Shown: positions 12,401 to 23,100 of the stretch, one piece after another
How the letters are laid out: each line of letters opens with the position of its first letter
Numbering within the stretch: position 1 is the first letter of the stretch
NCBI RefSeq assembly: GCF_020497125.1
Contig: NC_059082.1
Span: 18,837,965-18,901,964, forward strand
DNA from: Mauremys mutica
Lineage: Eukaryota > Chordata > Testudines > Geoemydidae
DNA length: 64,000 bases
Direction: 5' to 3'
Program-made: the position numbers and the translations under genes
The notes under the pieces: generated by a model
What the model saw: the letters and a program-made list of their open reading frames with translations, nothing else
The model's database searches: none
Told to the model about the DNA's origin: nothing

Positions 12401-15400
12401 CTGCCTGGGTCCTGGCCTCCAGTCCAGGGGGCGCTCTGCATTTTAATTTAATTTTAAATGAAGCTTCTTAAAAAATTTAAAAACCTTGTTTATTTTATAT
12501 ACAACAATAGTTTAGTTATATATTATAGACTTAGAGAAAGAGACCTTCTAAAAACATTAAAATGTATTACTGGCACGCGAAACCTTTAATTAGAGTGAAT
12601 AAATGAAGACTTGGCACACCACTTCTGAAAGGTTGCCAACCCCTGGGTTAGACAAACGCGTCAGGAATGGTTTAGATCAGGGATCGGCAACCTTTGGCAC
12701 GCGGCCCATCAGGGAAAACTGCTGGCAGGCCGGGACGGTTTGTTTACTTGCAGTGTCCACAGGTTCGGCCAATCGCAGCTCCCACTGGCCGTGGTTCGCC
12801 GTCCCAGGCCAATGGGGGCTGCTGGAAGCGGCATGGGCCGAGGGATGTGCTGGCCGCTGACCCGTTGAGGTTCTTTCCAGTCCTACATTTCTGTGATTCT
12901 CTATTTCATGCTTTGTATGGAATATATCATAATTGTATGACAGGAATGAATATGGGGGTTCCAGGATTCTGATTTGAGGTACGGAGTGCCACAGTATGTA
13001 CCTGTTGTAGTCACTGAAACAAACTGAGGTTTACCCTTCAATCTTTTGCTATAGCGTAATTTAGGGAACACTTGCTGTAGCGAGGTGCCACTTACTCACT
13101 GACACTCAGTAATTCCATATGAAAATTGAAAGTCTCTTTTCAAAATCTTTTACAGCACACTGGGGTTAAAGAACAACCAGAAAGTGGAGCTCAAAAAGAG
13201 GATACTGAACAAGATACTGAAAGACTTAAAGTAAATACAGAGTGTTGTATGTAGCTGAAAGAAACCCAGAGCAGATGTCATATTGTTGTAATTTTATCTC
13301 ATGTTAAATTCCACCTCATTTATTTTTAAGATCTTCTCTTTAGGAGGAATCTTTGCTGTGTCCTGCAGCTGTTTGTGTTACTTTACATACATTTTTCATT
13401 TTTTCCTGTAAAAAGCAAAACATATTTAACACTTTCAAGTGAAAGTACTTTATATCTCCTATGGGATTAACAAGTGTTTCATGACTTTTTTTATGTATAC
13501 ACACACACACACACATTTTTTTGTCATCCCACTGTTTTCCTTTTTTTCCTTTTTGTGGCGGAGTTGTTTTTTTTGTGTTTTGTTTGTTTTTTGTGGGGAG
13601 TGGGAGAGTTATTCGTAAATATTTAGTGAGAACACACAAGCACACACATACCTAAAGTGATTTTGATAATAAAGGAATTGGAAAATCAAATTGCTTTATA
13701 TGTACAATTAGATGGATTTGCATTATTTTGGTGTGTGACGATGAATGTCATTCATTTAGATCAATTGATGCTAAATAATAGAAACATACTATCCGTTTTC
13801 TGCTCTAGACAAAAAAAAATCCAAATTTCTACTTAGAACACTAGTGGTTCTTATTGAATTGTTCTATGTGTAAGCTTTTAGCTACATGGAGAATTTACAG
13901 AATACTAAAGACAAACTAGACACACTGCTCTGCATAACAATAACTTCATGTGCCTTTATATTTTAATTGTATTAATATTAGTCCCAGCGGGAGCCATTGA
14001 TGAGAGCACGAAGTGAGGAAATGGGGAGGATAGTACCAGGATTGCCTGCAGGCTGGGCAAAGGTAATTATAATTTCCAAAAATCTAGATAGTTAAGTCAC
14101 CCACCTGAATGTGGTAATGACTTTTATTTGCACATTCGTTATAAAATAGATTTGGGTTGACTTTTTTCCCCTCTTTACATTTCTACATGATTGTTCTTAT
14201 TTTCTGAACTTTAAGATTATTGTTAATGAAATGACTGGAGCTTTGTCAGCAATATTTAATGCATACTTTGGGAAGAATGATGCTATTCACTAGATGCCGA
14301 GATCAAGTCACATTACTGTAGTCTGCAATCTCTTCATATTAGAATTATTCTGGCCAGTGTTTTTAGTAGTTTAATAGTATTATTCAACTAGTCTATTGAG
14401 GGATTTTACTCTGTTTTTAAACATTAATTTTTGTCACCCAAGTTTCTGGATCCAATCACTGGGACCTTTCGTTATTACCACTCGCCAACAAATACTGTTC
14501 AGATGTATCCTCCGGAAATGGCTCCTTCATCCACCCCTCCGTCCACTCCACCAACTCATAAAGCCAAGCCACAGGTGACTGCTGAACGGGACAGAGAACA
14601 CCCCAAATTGAAGCGATCCTACTCTTCACCAGACATAACCCAAGCCATTCAGGAGGAAGAGAAGAAAAAAATTCCTGCAACTCCTGCAATCAGTCGTGAA
14701 AATAAGTATGTCTGATAAATTAAGTCAAAACATCACAGCTAGTGCAATATGATAGGGTCTCGAGTTTGCCCACCTGAATTCTATTAATTCTTTCCTATTG
14801 GTTTACGTGGAATGTTTCTGATAGACTTAAACTACATAGCTGCAGAGCTCAAAGCAGAACACAGTATGCCGTGATCCCCACTGAACTGTGATTTCTCCTT
14901 GTTTACCAACAATAACATATAGAGATTTTAGACACCACTATGTGGGGAGTGTTGGTAAATGCTGACTTTTAAATGGCAGCCGTTTGTTTGTCTGTGTGCT
15001 GTCAGGCCTTAGGCTGCTGTTTATTGTGAAATAAATTATATTAGTTTTAATTCCTTGACCCCACAGTTTGGAAACATTGATCTATTCTATCCCTGTGCAT
15101 CACTGCAGGCCAGTATTTATAAATTGCTACAGAATCTCCCATGATTCCCTTGTCTAGTCTTGAATACCTTAAATGATGGCATTTTATGGCTTCCTTGGGC
15201 AGGATATTTTATTTCCTAGTGAGGAGGGTGGGTCTGTTGATATTCTATGTGCTTTGAGCATACGGATCTGCATCTCTGGCCAAGGACCGGTATCTCTTCA
15301 GAGCTGGTCAATACCACTTGGTTGGAGAAGTTTGTTAAATGACATGAGGCACACTGTTTAACTCAGGGGTGGGCAAACTTTTTGGGCCGAGGGCCACATC

Positions 15401-18400
15401 TGGGTGGGGAAATTGTATGGAGGGCCGAGGCAGGGGGTTGGGGTGTGGGAGGGAGTGCGGGATGTGGGAGGGGGTGCAGCGTGCAGGAAGGGGCTCAGGG
15501 CAAGGGATTGGGGCAGAGGAGGGGTGTGGGGTGTCTGAGGGGGCTCAGGGAAGGGGGTTGGGGTGCAGGAGGGGTGTGGACTGCGGGAGGGGATTCGGCA
15601 GGGGGTTGGGGTGCAGCAGGGGGTTGGGGTGCATCAGGGGGCTCAGGGCAGGGAGTTGGGGCGCAGGAGGGGTTCGGGCTCTGGCCCGTTGCCGCTTACC
15701 TAAAGCGGGTCCGGAGTGGCAGCAGTGCGCACGAGGGCCAGGGCAGGCTCCCTGCCCTGTCCCGGCCCCACAGGGAAGGGGAGTGGAGGGCTCCATGTGC
15801 GCTGCTCTTGCTGCACCTCCAGGTACCTCCCCCAAAGCTCCCACTGGCGTGGTTCCCCGTTCCTGGCCAATGGGAGCTGCGGGGGCGGTGCCTGGAGGCA
15901 AGCGCAACACATGGAGCCCTCTGCCCCCTCTCCTCCCAGCCGCCTGGGGCCCCCAGGGACATGGTGCCAGCCACTTCTGAGGGCGGCGCGGCACCCACAG
16001 CGCCACGGAGGGCAATCTCGCGGGCCGGATCCAAAACCCTGAGGGGCCAGATCCAGCCCGCAGGCCGTAGTTTGCCCACCCCTGGTTTAACTGCAAGGGC
16101 TAAAACTCACTGGCTTCTCAGAGCTCCCAGTTTATTCTGACCTACGATATGAGGGAAGGATAGGGTGCCCACATGGCAGAACAGAGCGTTATGATAGGCC
16201 ATAAGGCAAGCGTAGTAATAAGAATAGAAAACTCCAGTTTGCTAACAACAGTTTCTTCCTTACAGACCAGTATGTTACACTAAAGCTGAAATCTCAAGGC
16301 TCTCTGCACCACAGATTCGTAATCTTAACCCTGTGTTTGGGGGATCGGGACCAGCTCTCACGGGGCTTCGTAATTTAGGGAACACTTGCTATATGAACTC
16401 CATATTGCAGTGTCTCTGCAATGCACCACTTCTGGCTGATTATTTCAATAGAAATTTGTATCAAGATGACATTAACAGGTAATAAATATTCTTCTTCTAT
16501 CTTGGATTATTTTAATTAATCCATGGCCGAATTCCAAATGTGTATTTACCACTGTAACTATTTTTCATTCAAAACATAGAAAATGGGGCCATTATGTTTT
16601 TAAAACCTCAGTTATATTAAAAGTAACATGTTATAAATTTGTGAGGGTTTTTCAAACTTTTGGATATGTGAGACTGCTTTGCCAGGAAAAATTTCTATCG
16701 CACCCACCGTCTCGGTGCCTGGGTGTATTGCAGAGATTCAAAAGAGCAAGTCTTGCTAACAGTTGGTACAAATCAGAGAAGTGGAAAATCGCTCCATGGA
16801 ACCCTCTTGCTGTGAACAGCAAAATGTCAAAGTAAATAAAAGTTTTAACTGCTTCAGCCTGGTATACTTAAACTGTATCACATAAGACTCTCAGTAAGAC
16901 CCCACTCCAGCAAACATTTGTCTCTGGGTTTGTAAAGTTAAACATATGCATGAGGGTTTGCAGGATCAAGACATAAGTGATTGTCTAATCTTGGGAAAAC
17001 GTACTTCATCTTTACACAATCTTGGATTAAAAAAGGAAATTAATATTTTGTCTTGTTTTAATGGCTTAATATAATATTCAGTATTTCTGTTTAACTGTGT
17101 AGGTTAAATTTTTTGGGGCATAAAGGCGAAGTGGCAGAAGAGTTTGGCATCATAATGAAAGCATTGTGGACAGGACAATACCGATATATCAGTCCAAAAG
17201 ATTTTAAAATTACAATTGGGAAGATCAATGACCAATTTTCAGGATACAGTCAACAAGACTCGCAAGAATTGCTCCTGTTTTTAATGGATGGACTGCATGA
17301 AGACCTAAATAAAGTAAGTAATCCCCTGCTGATAAATCAACTTCCATTTTAGGCCCTTGTGCTAATATTGAAGCATGTGCTGCGATTGCATATGGGGTGT
17401 TCTACAGATGGCAGTACAATGAGGTGTGAAATCCTAACTAAGTGTTTATCCTATGCATCTGTAAGAAGTGCTAAAGAGGACAACACAGAAATATGACTAG
17501 ATAACAATTATATAGCTTGTTGGCATGCTTAAAAATTTTTGCATAGTGTATAAAACCTTATCATACAGCTTCACATCTTTGTACTTACATATAAAATGAT
17601 GCTATATGGTGATAAGATATTTTAATTTTATGATATCCAGGCTGACAATCGGAAGAGGTATAAGGAAGAAAATAATGATCATCTTGATGACTTCAAAGCA
17701 GCAGAACTAGCCTGGCACAAACACAAGCAGCTCAATGAATCTATTATTGTGGCACTTTTTCAAGGCCAGTTCAAATCTACAGTGCAATGTCTTACGTGTC
17801 ACAAAAAGTCCCGAACGTTTGAGGCTTTCATGTATTTGTCATTGCCACTTGCATCCACTAGTAAATGTACACTACAGGTAAGTTAGTAATAGAGGGAATA
17901 TGTGCTTTTACTGCAATAAAATAATTACGCTTTAGGTTTTTTGTATGGTGCTACTTCTGCTTCAGCCTTTTTGGTTGGGGGTATGGCCAGTGTAACTTGT
18001 TCTAGGATGAACCATGGTATATATGGTTGTCTTTTTCTTTCAATGTTTTTTATTTGGGGAGGATTTTTTAAAAAAATCAATTAATCATTTTTACCTAGAT
18101 GACTACACTGACAGATGTAGGTGCCTTTTTGTGCTAGTGTAGTTTAAACAACTTTTTTGTAGTAACTAAACTCTATATTGCAGATCATAGTAGGATACTT
18201 GCTTTTTTTATTATTATTAACAAAGCAGTAGCTACATTTAGAAACATAACTACTACCTATGTGGAGTAAAAGTTATTTTCATTAATAGATTCATGAACTA
18301 AAGTCTCCTAATTATTCTTATGAAAGATGGTGCACATGTAGCTAGCTCCTGTACAATAGCAGACAGATATTTGAGCTACATCTTTATTTTTTATAAACAC

Positions 18401-19679
18401 CAGGCTTTAAATTGTGTTTTCTATGTTTTGCCCTAGGAATGCCTTAGATTATTCTCCAAAGAGGAGAAACTTACAGATAACAACAGATTTTACTGTAGCC
18501 ATTGCAAAACACGAAGGGATTCTTTGAAAAAAATAGAGATTTGGAAATTGCCACCTGTTCTTCTGGTGCACTTGAAACGGTAAGACAATAAGTTGTGAAT
18601 GTGTATCTATAAATGCAGTTAACTTGGCCTTAATGGAGACTTCAGTAAAGCAATAGACTTTTTTTTTTTAAATACAGAATGTTATACAGACAACCTGAGC
18701 CCATGGGTATCAAGAATTTACATCTAGTTTTCATCTGCTTCCTATTTTCATAGGCCCCCATCCTGGAATTGCTCACATGAGTTGTCACGTGTGTGTAACT
18801 TTATCTACTGAACTCAATGGAAGTATTTGCAGTATTGCAGCCTTAAATTTGTAAGGTAGCCTGACACTCTGCTTAGCTGTGAAACTTACTGTTTAGTCTT
18901 ATTTAGCTCAGATCCCAGTTAAAATTAGTGAGTAAGAAATAATTATAAACATGGAATCAATTTGGGACATCTCTTGAACCATTGCTCTGGCTAGTGCTGA
19001 TTTGTGCTCTCTCTAGATTCTCCTATGATGGAAGGTGGAAGCAAAAGCTACAAACATATGTAGATTTCCCTTTGGAAAGTCTTGACCTGTCACAATATGT
19101 TATTGGTCCAAAGAGTAATTTGAAGAGATACAACCTATTTTCAGTATCGGTAAGTAACAACAGCCAACTTTAAAACTCAGGTTTTTTAAACAAGATGGAT
19201 TTACTGCTTTCTGTATGTCCAGTATTACAAAGCCATTTTGGGTCACATGGGTTTCTAGGCCTCCTGCCTAGATACAAATTAAACTGTAGAAAAAAAGGAA
19301 AGCGAGTCTGATATTTACTGCAATGAGATTTCATGTTGGTCAAAGCATGGCATTCAAGCTTATTATTCTAGCTAAGGGCAGAAGTGGTAGCAAAGCACAG
19401 ATTGGTTAAATCATGAATCAGACTGTAAGAAAGGCTCTTGCCAAAAAGAAAAAGTATTATTTTAATCTCTTCACTTTTTTTCCCCCCACCCAGAATCATT
19501 ACGGAGGGTTGGATGGAGGGCACTACACAGCATACTGCAGAAATGCTACAAAGCAGCGCTGGTATAAGTTTGATGATCATGAAGTATCTGAGATCTCAGG
19601 ATCCTCTGTGAAGTCCTCAGCTGCATATATTCTCTTTTACACTTCTTTTGAACTGCGAGCAGCAGATATAGCCACATAA
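370..19679 (+). CDS. USP8: USP8 ubiquitin carboxyl-terminal hydrolase 8 (17 coding exons, 5' partial)
   Basis: USP8 (UBPY) removes ubiquitin from endosomal cargo such as EGFR and stabilises STAM/ESCRT-0. Seventeen exons with GT-AG borders and matching phases join into about 1031 codons; human USP8 has 1118, so roughly the first 86 residues lie left of the window. In order the exons encode the last MIT helix, a rhodanese domain, a Pro-rich and Lys/Glu-rich linker with two D-R-x-x-K-P SH3-binding motifs, a WW-like segment, the 14-3-3 site R-S-Y-S-S-P, and a USP domain with Cys box N-L-G-N-T-C, zinc-ribbon Cys pairs and His box D-G-G-H-Y. No frameshift or premature stop was seen, so the gene looks functional. 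USP50 lies downstream on the opposite strand. The match is to the remembered human protein; exon ends are read from splice sites and phase. Confidence 0.96.
456..2583 (+). other. USP8 intron, no feature beyond old repeat traces
   Basis: AT-rich intron. Around 1381-1480 is a degraded interspersed-repeat-like stretch. I see no coding exon or RNA gene. Confidence 0.5.
2584..2731 (+). CDS. USP8: USP8 exon: charged linker after MIT
   Basis: Acceptor ACTAG; donor after CAAAGG before GTAATG. It encodes [12 protein letters not shown] and a polar linker ending near K-N-Q-R, as in vertebrate USP8. An alternative donor one base earlier would break the frame with the next exon. Confidence 0.9.
3935..3992 (+). 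CDS. USP8: USP8 exon: short linker
   Basis: A 58-bp exon between a TACAG acceptor and a GTAAGT donor. It encodes I-N-G-E-K-K-G then a polar stretch ending L-S and a split Gly. Phase fits both neighbours. It is less conserved than flanking exons. Confidence 0.85.
4175..4594 (+). repeat. CR1 LINE 3' end fragment
   Basis: The flanks read like the CR1 3' UTR (a GGTCAGACTAG block before, and a GGTCCCTTCTGGC-like block after). They are separated by a hAT insertion at 4233-4549. The CR1 therefore predates the hAT element. Confidence 0.6.
4233..4549. mobile_element. Non-autonomous hAT-like element
   Basis: Terminal inverted repeats GAGGTTCTCAGACT and a left-pointing GGTTTGAGAACCCC are flanked by near-identical 8-bp duplications (GACTAGAA / GACTAGAC). 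Eight-bp duplication and these ends fit the hAT superfamily. No transposase is encoded. Confidence 0.7.
5442..5586 (+). CDS. USP8: USP8 exon: rhodanese domain, first part
   Basis: Acceptor TCAAG, donor GTATGG. It encodes A-I-T-A-E-K-L-F then [10 protein letters not shown], the start of the rhodanese-like fold that recruits the E3 ligase NRDP1/RNF41. The last Gly codon is split. Confidence 0.93.
6008..6170 (+). CDS. USP8: USP8 exon: rhodanese domain, middle
   Basis: Acceptor TTCCAG, donor GTACAC. It encodes W-I-E-A-K-L-P and [10 protein letters not shown], ending D-A-L-F-K in phase 0. As in the family, Asp-Trp-Phe replaces the catalytic Cys loop of true sulfurtransferases, so the domain is a binding module. 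Confidence 0.94.
6517..7167. mobile_element. Non-autonomous hAT-like element in USP8 intron
   Basis: Ends GGTGGGTAACTTTTTGGCC and GTAGTTTGCCCATCCCTG are imperfect inverted repeats. A perfect 8-bp duplication TATTAGTA flanks it (6509-6516 and 7168-7175). The interior is GC-rich and G-strand biased with a CCAATAGGAGCTGC core. Reading frames inside are not genes. Confidence 0.85.
7925..8035. repeat. Old L2/MIR-like SINE/LINE tail
   Basis: Contains a GCCCCATTGTGCTGGGTGCTG-like block and TTACAATCTAAAT, typical of ancient amniote L2/MIR-related repeats. Family assignment is from memory only. Confidence 0.35.
8187..8331 (+). CDS. USP8: USP8 exon: rhodanese domain, end
   Basis: Acceptor TTCCAG, donor GTAAGT. 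It begins W-E-S-K-T and continues [15 protein letters not shown], then T-P-P-P-R. It closes the rhodanese fold and starts the linker. Confidence 0.94.
8512..8741 (+). CDS. USP8: USP8 exon: proline-rich linker
   Basis: Acceptor TTTCAG, donor GTAAGA. It starts [10 protein letters not shown], carries a run of prolines, and ends N-V-P-Q in phase 0. This Gln joins the next exon to complete the first SH3-binding motif (P-Q-I-D-R-T-K-K-P) for STAM-type SH3 domains. Confidence 0.93.
8742..10450 (+). other. USP8 intron, nothing clear
   Basis: A 1.7-kb intron. I see no exon, RNA gene or complete transposon. Confidence 0.5.
10451..11029 (+). CDS. USP8: USP8 exon: SH3-binding motifs and charged coiled-coil linker
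   Basis: The largest exon (193 codons) lies between a TTCCAG acceptor and a GTTAGT donor. It opens I-D-R-T-K-K-P, contains the second motif I-P-D-R-S-T-K-P, then H-A-E-T-A and a long Lys/Glu/Gln-rich stretch likely to be helical. It ends S-V-S-S-K. This fast-evolving linker differs from human in length. Confidence 0.94.
12337..12645. mobile_element. Non-autonomous hAT-like element nested in CR1
   Basis: Ends CAGGGGTAAGCAACC and GGTTGCCAACCCCTG form inverted repeats. Flanking 8-bp duplications GGTTAGGC / GGTTAGAC differ at two bases. Interior is AT-rich. Confidence 0.8.
12678..12865. mobile_element. Truncated hAT-like element nested in CR1
   Basis: Starts CAGGGATCGGCAACCTTTGG, a hAT-like end, and contains CCAATGGGGGCTGCTGG. 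The opposite inverted end is absent, so the right side has been deleted together with part of the CR1. Confidence 0.6.
13055..13076 (+). repeat. Intronic 22-nt copy of the USP8 Cys-box sequence
   Basis: These 22 bases are identical to 16369-16390, the exon sequence encoding the catalytic N-L-G-N-T-C segment of USP8. Flanks do not match and no splice-ready exon is present. Confidence 0.6.
13156..13230 (+). CDS. USP8: USP8 exon: linker before WW-like segment
   Basis: A 75-bp exon after TTTACAG and before GTAAAT. It encodes G-V-K-E-Q-P-E-S-G and D-T-E-R-L-K, aligning with the human G-Q-P-E-S-G and D-D-T-E-R region. Phase 0 at both ends. Confidence 0.85.
13499..13515. repeat. (AC)n microsatellite
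   Basis: A short uninterrupted AC dinucleotide run in a USP8 intron. Confidence 0.9.
13982..14062 (+). CDS. USP8: USP8 exon: start of WW-like segment
   Basis: Acceptor ATTAG, donor GTAATT. It encodes [14 protein letters not shown] and G-L-P-A-G-W-A-K. The G-W begins a WW-like fold reported to restrain the USP domain. An alternative acceptor four bases downstream would change the phase. Confidence 0.9.
14443..14705 (+). CDS. USP8: USP8 exon: WW-like segment and 14-3-3 site
   Basis: Acceptor CCAAG, donor GTATGT. It starts [13 protein letters not shown], completing the WW-like segment, then a Pro-rich T-P-P-T-H-K-A-K-P. At 14614-14631 lies R-S-Y-S-S-P-D-I; the second Ser corresponds to human Ser718, the 14-3-3 phosphosite mutated in Cushing's disease tumours. 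The last Lys codon is split. Confidence 0.95.
15364..16084. mobile_element. Non-autonomous hAT-like element in USP8 intron
   Basis: Ends CAGGGGTGGGCAAACTTTTT and AGTTTGCCCACCCCTG are inverted repeats. A perfect 8-bp duplication GTTTAACT flanks it (15356-15363, 16085-16092). The interior is a G-rich degenerate minisatellite (about 15420-15680) followed by a GC-rich core with CCAATGGGAGCTGC. Long reading frames here come from base bias. Confidence 0.88.
16266..16478 (+). CDS. USP8: USP8 exon: USP domain Cys box
   Basis: Acceptor TTACAG, donor GTAATA. It encodes [13 protein letters not shown]; the catalytic Cys codon is at 16387-16389. It then reads L-Q-C-L-C-N-A-P and ends D-D-I-N-R with a split Arg. 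Confidence 0.96.
17103..17313 (+). CDS. USP8: USP8 exon: USP domain fingers/palm
   Basis: Acceptor TGTAG, donor GTAAGT. It encodes [10 protein letters not shown] and [14 protein letters not shown], the conserved Q-Q-D-S-x-E block of USP enzymes. Confidence 0.96.
17641..17877 (+). CDS. USP8: USP8 exon: zinc-ribbon, first Cys pair
   Basis: Acceptor ATCCAG, donor GTAAGT; 79 codons. It encodes [16 protein letters not shown], the first C-x-x-C pair of the structural zinc ribbon, then Y-L-S-L-P-L. Confidence 0.96.
18437..18579 (+). CDS. USP8: USP8 exon: zinc-ribbon, second Cys pair
   Basis: Acceptor CCTAG, donor GTAAGA. It encodes E-C-L-R-L-F-S, then F-Y-C-S-H-C (second C-x-x-C pair) and L-L-V-H-L-K-R with the Arg codon split. 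Confidence 0.96.
19017..19149 (+). CDS. USP8: USP8 exon: USP domain palm
   Basis: Acceptor CTCTAG, donor GTAAGT. It encodes [10 protein letters not shown], then [11 protein letters not shown] and N-L-F-S-V-S in phase 0. Confidence 0.96.
19494..19679 (+). CDS. USP8: USP8 terminal exon: His box and stop
   Basis: Acceptor CACCCAG. It encodes [15 protein letters not shown] with the catalytic His codon at 19521-19523, then W-Y-K-F-D-D-H-E-V and A-A-Y-I-L-F-Y-T. Translation ends A-D-I-A-T then TAA, resembling the human C-terminus V-T-D-V-A-T. Confidence 0.96.
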   Translation, partial: NHYGGLDGGHYTAYCRNATKQRWYKFDDHEVSEISGSSVKSSAAYILFYTSFELRAADIAT

Positions 19680-20167
19680 AGTGTTTTGAGTGAAGAAAAT
19701 TGGTTCTCTTTATCAATGCACAACACAGGTATTGAAATGCATATTAATATGCAAAACAGTGACAAATATATAGCCACTTAGTTAGGGAAAGGTTGCAGCA
19801 GCTTCTCTGCAACAGGGTCTTTCTGGTCAGTGCTATTGCTTAAGTCAGAAGACTGATTGATAATGCTTTTGGTAATAGCAACTTCTATGAAACCATAACA
19901 ACAAGCATACTTAAGTTACAGCTTATTTCAAAACTATATTTTAGTCTGCTCCAAAATGAAATTCTAGCTTAATTAGCAAGTAGGTTTAAATGTCCTAAAA
20001 AATCCCACAGCATATCTTAATTTGTTTTCTTTTCTATCACTGTTATGGCCTTTTCACATTTCTAACCTTAAGCTTGATTCTACTGTGAATACTCTAGAAT
20101 GATGAAAACAGTTAGGAATGTAAGTGTACATATTGATTGCATACTTGCACATCAGAGCTATGTATAT

Positions 20168-20173
20168 AATAAA
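20168..20173 (+). promoter_or_regulatory. Probable USP8 polyadenylation signal
   Basis: AATAAA about 490 nt after the USP8 stop, followed by GT/T-rich sequence. Other distal sites cannot be excluded. Confidence 0.55.
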
Positions 20174-20199
20174 ATGTGGTCCTTTTGTGAAAATCTCTA

Positions 20200-23100
20200 G
20201 CACTCAGAGGATTGCTTTTATTTGCCAGTTCTAAATAACTGCAATAGTTTAATTCTTATAGGTATAGAAAAAGCAAAGCTGTATTTTTCTGTTAGCCTTT
20301 GTGAATATTTCTGCATTTAAAATTATTTCTAAAGAAATGAGATTTTCTTTAATTTTTTAATACAAGATTTCATGTACACGTGCATTAAGAATATTAACAA
20401 AGAAATTATTTAAAATACACTATCCTGTTAAATGTTTGTTTGAGGGATTTGGTTTTTCTTGGACATCTACAAAATTTGATTATCGGTCAAAGTCCCTGGG
20501 GGCTTTATTATACATGGCAACATTTTGTACCTCTTCCACAGAGTGCAGGCACTCCACCTGGAAGGAGAACCAGCTGCTCAGAGTGAATTAGTTTAGGAGC
20601 AATTTTGGTTCAGTTCTACACATTTCCATTATCTGGCAACAGTTCATAGTTTCCACTCCTGACTTGCATTGGTTCTTGGAAGTCTCAGTCCTCTGCGGTG
20701 AGCTTTTATCAATATATATCACTCTGGTTTGACTCTTGTCCAACAGTTAGAGAGCGGTAGCACTTGAACTCATCCCAGAAGTTAACACAGCAGCACAGTA
20801 CTAGGGAATACCACACTCTTAAAGTAACTTACCTGTTGATGAGGTTGTAAACACTTTCAAAGAGTAGGGGATAAACTGGTGCCCTGGTCAACATTGCCAC
20901 CATTTTTACTGAGGAAGGCAATGACTTAAGGCTGTTTGAGAGCAAATGGTTGAGTGAACTAGGGAAACACAATTTTACAGATGCTAAACTACTGTCTACA
21001 CTGTGTTCGGCAAGCTGAACTCTGCATTCCGCAGGTGCAGATGTGAGGTTAGTCATGAAAAAATGTGAAGGCAATAACGTTCAATCAAGCACCAAAAACC
21101 CAGGCAATGCAGACTTAAGGTTGAAAACTGACTTAATTGTGCCTTCAGCCTAGATACAACTTCGTAACGTATCCACGTTACACCTGCATCACAGAGGGTT
21201 CTTTTGCTGAATCCAGCATAGGAGCCCATCAGCCAGCATTAGCAGGGGGTGATTGCCCTAAGGAAACGCAGTTAGTGTTTTTCATGTTTACTCCAGCCAG
21301 GCTCATTAAGCTTTAATTGCTTGTTTCTCCTGTTTGTTGCTGTTCTGACTCTGACAGGGCACAAGCACACACATGGCATGAGCACGATCTATCCTGCCCT
21401 AATGCTGAGATTGCCTCCCATTACTTAACTTTGCTCCAAGATGCAACATTTAAAGAATAAATCCTCCTTCTAAGCTCTTTGCCTCAAAGACTTTGCTTAT
21501 TCCGCTAACAGCGACCAAGAGTAGAGAAGGGCTGTGTGTCAGATGCTACCCTAGTCATGCTTCTGCATCTCACTTGACACAAAGTGGATGCCAGATGCCA
21601 CCCTGTCACAAGTACTACTGTGCTCTTTAATTTTGTACAGTGCTGCGATATTCCACTGATGGTGGGCTGTGTGAACTCCATATGTCCTGATGCAACTTAA
21701 ATTATTCCAGCACCGTGAAATACCCTTCCTTTCATGCCTTCCTACCTGCTCCAGAAGATCTTTCCACCTCGCAAGGTACAAGCATTAATGGAATATGAAG
21801 TCATTGAAAATTACCTCCAATTCTCTCTATATGAAATAGTGAGAACGCTAGGGGACTGTGGTGATCTGCACACAAAGACAGCAGCTATGCTATTGTGGGA
21901 TTTCCATGCAAAGTTGCATTGTGCATAAAGGCACATTCTCAATAACAGATGCCTCTGTCAAACTCACATACTTGCTCCCATTGTACTAGTCTGCAGGTGT
22001 TGGTATTTCACCTGACATGACCACAGAGAGAGTGAAATCTTCTATAGCATGACAATGTCTGCCATATTTAACTTCTGTGCTATTAAACCTCTCTGAATCA
22101 GCATATTAATAGCAAAACCCACTAATAATAAATATTCACATTTTAATGATCAGAGGCAGGCGTCATCATTTACAACCAGTGATGAATTGGGAAGTTCAGA
22201 GCACTGGGACCATCTAAATCGCTCTAGCCACAGCTTCAGAAAGACAGCACAGCATGTTCACATGTGGAAGGCTTCCTTCACACCTACAGGCACTAGAAAT
22301 AATTTTAAAACAAAATTAAAATTTTGCATAAAGCAGGGAGAGGGAGGCATGGATTCTGTGCCCCCAACATTAACTATTGAGTCATTGGCATTTTCCATTA
22401 GGTTGTTTCTATGTAGACTTGGAACACTTCACTCTGTTTTCTGGTGGGGGTGGGTCAGCATGGAGACAGCACTAATAAACCTAGACAAGAGGCTGTAGTA
22501 AAAACATTCTTGTCAGTTCGATGAGTGGGTTGGACACTGGCTTCTGTGGGGTTATTTTTATTATTTTCCTTTTGATAAAGTGCAAGTAGTATATCAAAAA
22601 GAATACGTACCATCCCAGTACAACTAAGGTGCGTCTCCCCAGCCATCTGCTGCATTCATGCTTTTTATGCAGAACCCAGAGTGAGAAAAAAGCAGTCGGT
22701 GGGGAAGAGGGAAATAGCTTTTTCTTGGAGTGAGCCCACCTTGGAGTTCTGGTGCTCTGTGCCGCTAATAGACAATGTTATGCTGCATAGGGGAAGGGAC
22801 TCTGGAGTGAAAGCAGTAGGGGACAAATGAGGCCATGTGTGGGCTCTTGTTCCTACACTCACAACTACAAAGAGGACGTGGGGTGGGGGGTAGAGCCATG
22901 AGTGTAGGACAGGGGTGAGCCCATGTGAACTCTTTCCTCAAGGGAGCTCCCTGCCTTTAAATGCTGTCATTAATATCAGCACTGTCGACCAGCTGTTGTT
23001 TTGTCCATAGGCTTTCATACTGAACCTGCGCCTAATGCTGTGGAGTGGGCAGGGTGGAAGGAGGCTACATTGGGGAAGCTATGGCAGAGCAAGTGGACTG

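Larger units (their letters stand above)
12165..12900 (+). repeat. CR1 LINE 3' end, split by two hAT elements
   Basis: Blocks typical of the CR1 3' region (TTTAGGTTGGACATTAGG, GGAATGGTTTAGAT, TTCCAGTCCTACATTTCTGTG) are spread in order across the interval and interrupted at 12337 and 12678. Orientation is plus. Confidence 0.75.

Noticed and set aside
15382..16140. Several overlapping 100-250 codon reading frames on both strands
   Set aside because: All lie within a hAT-like element with target duplications and come from low stop content in GC-rich DNA.
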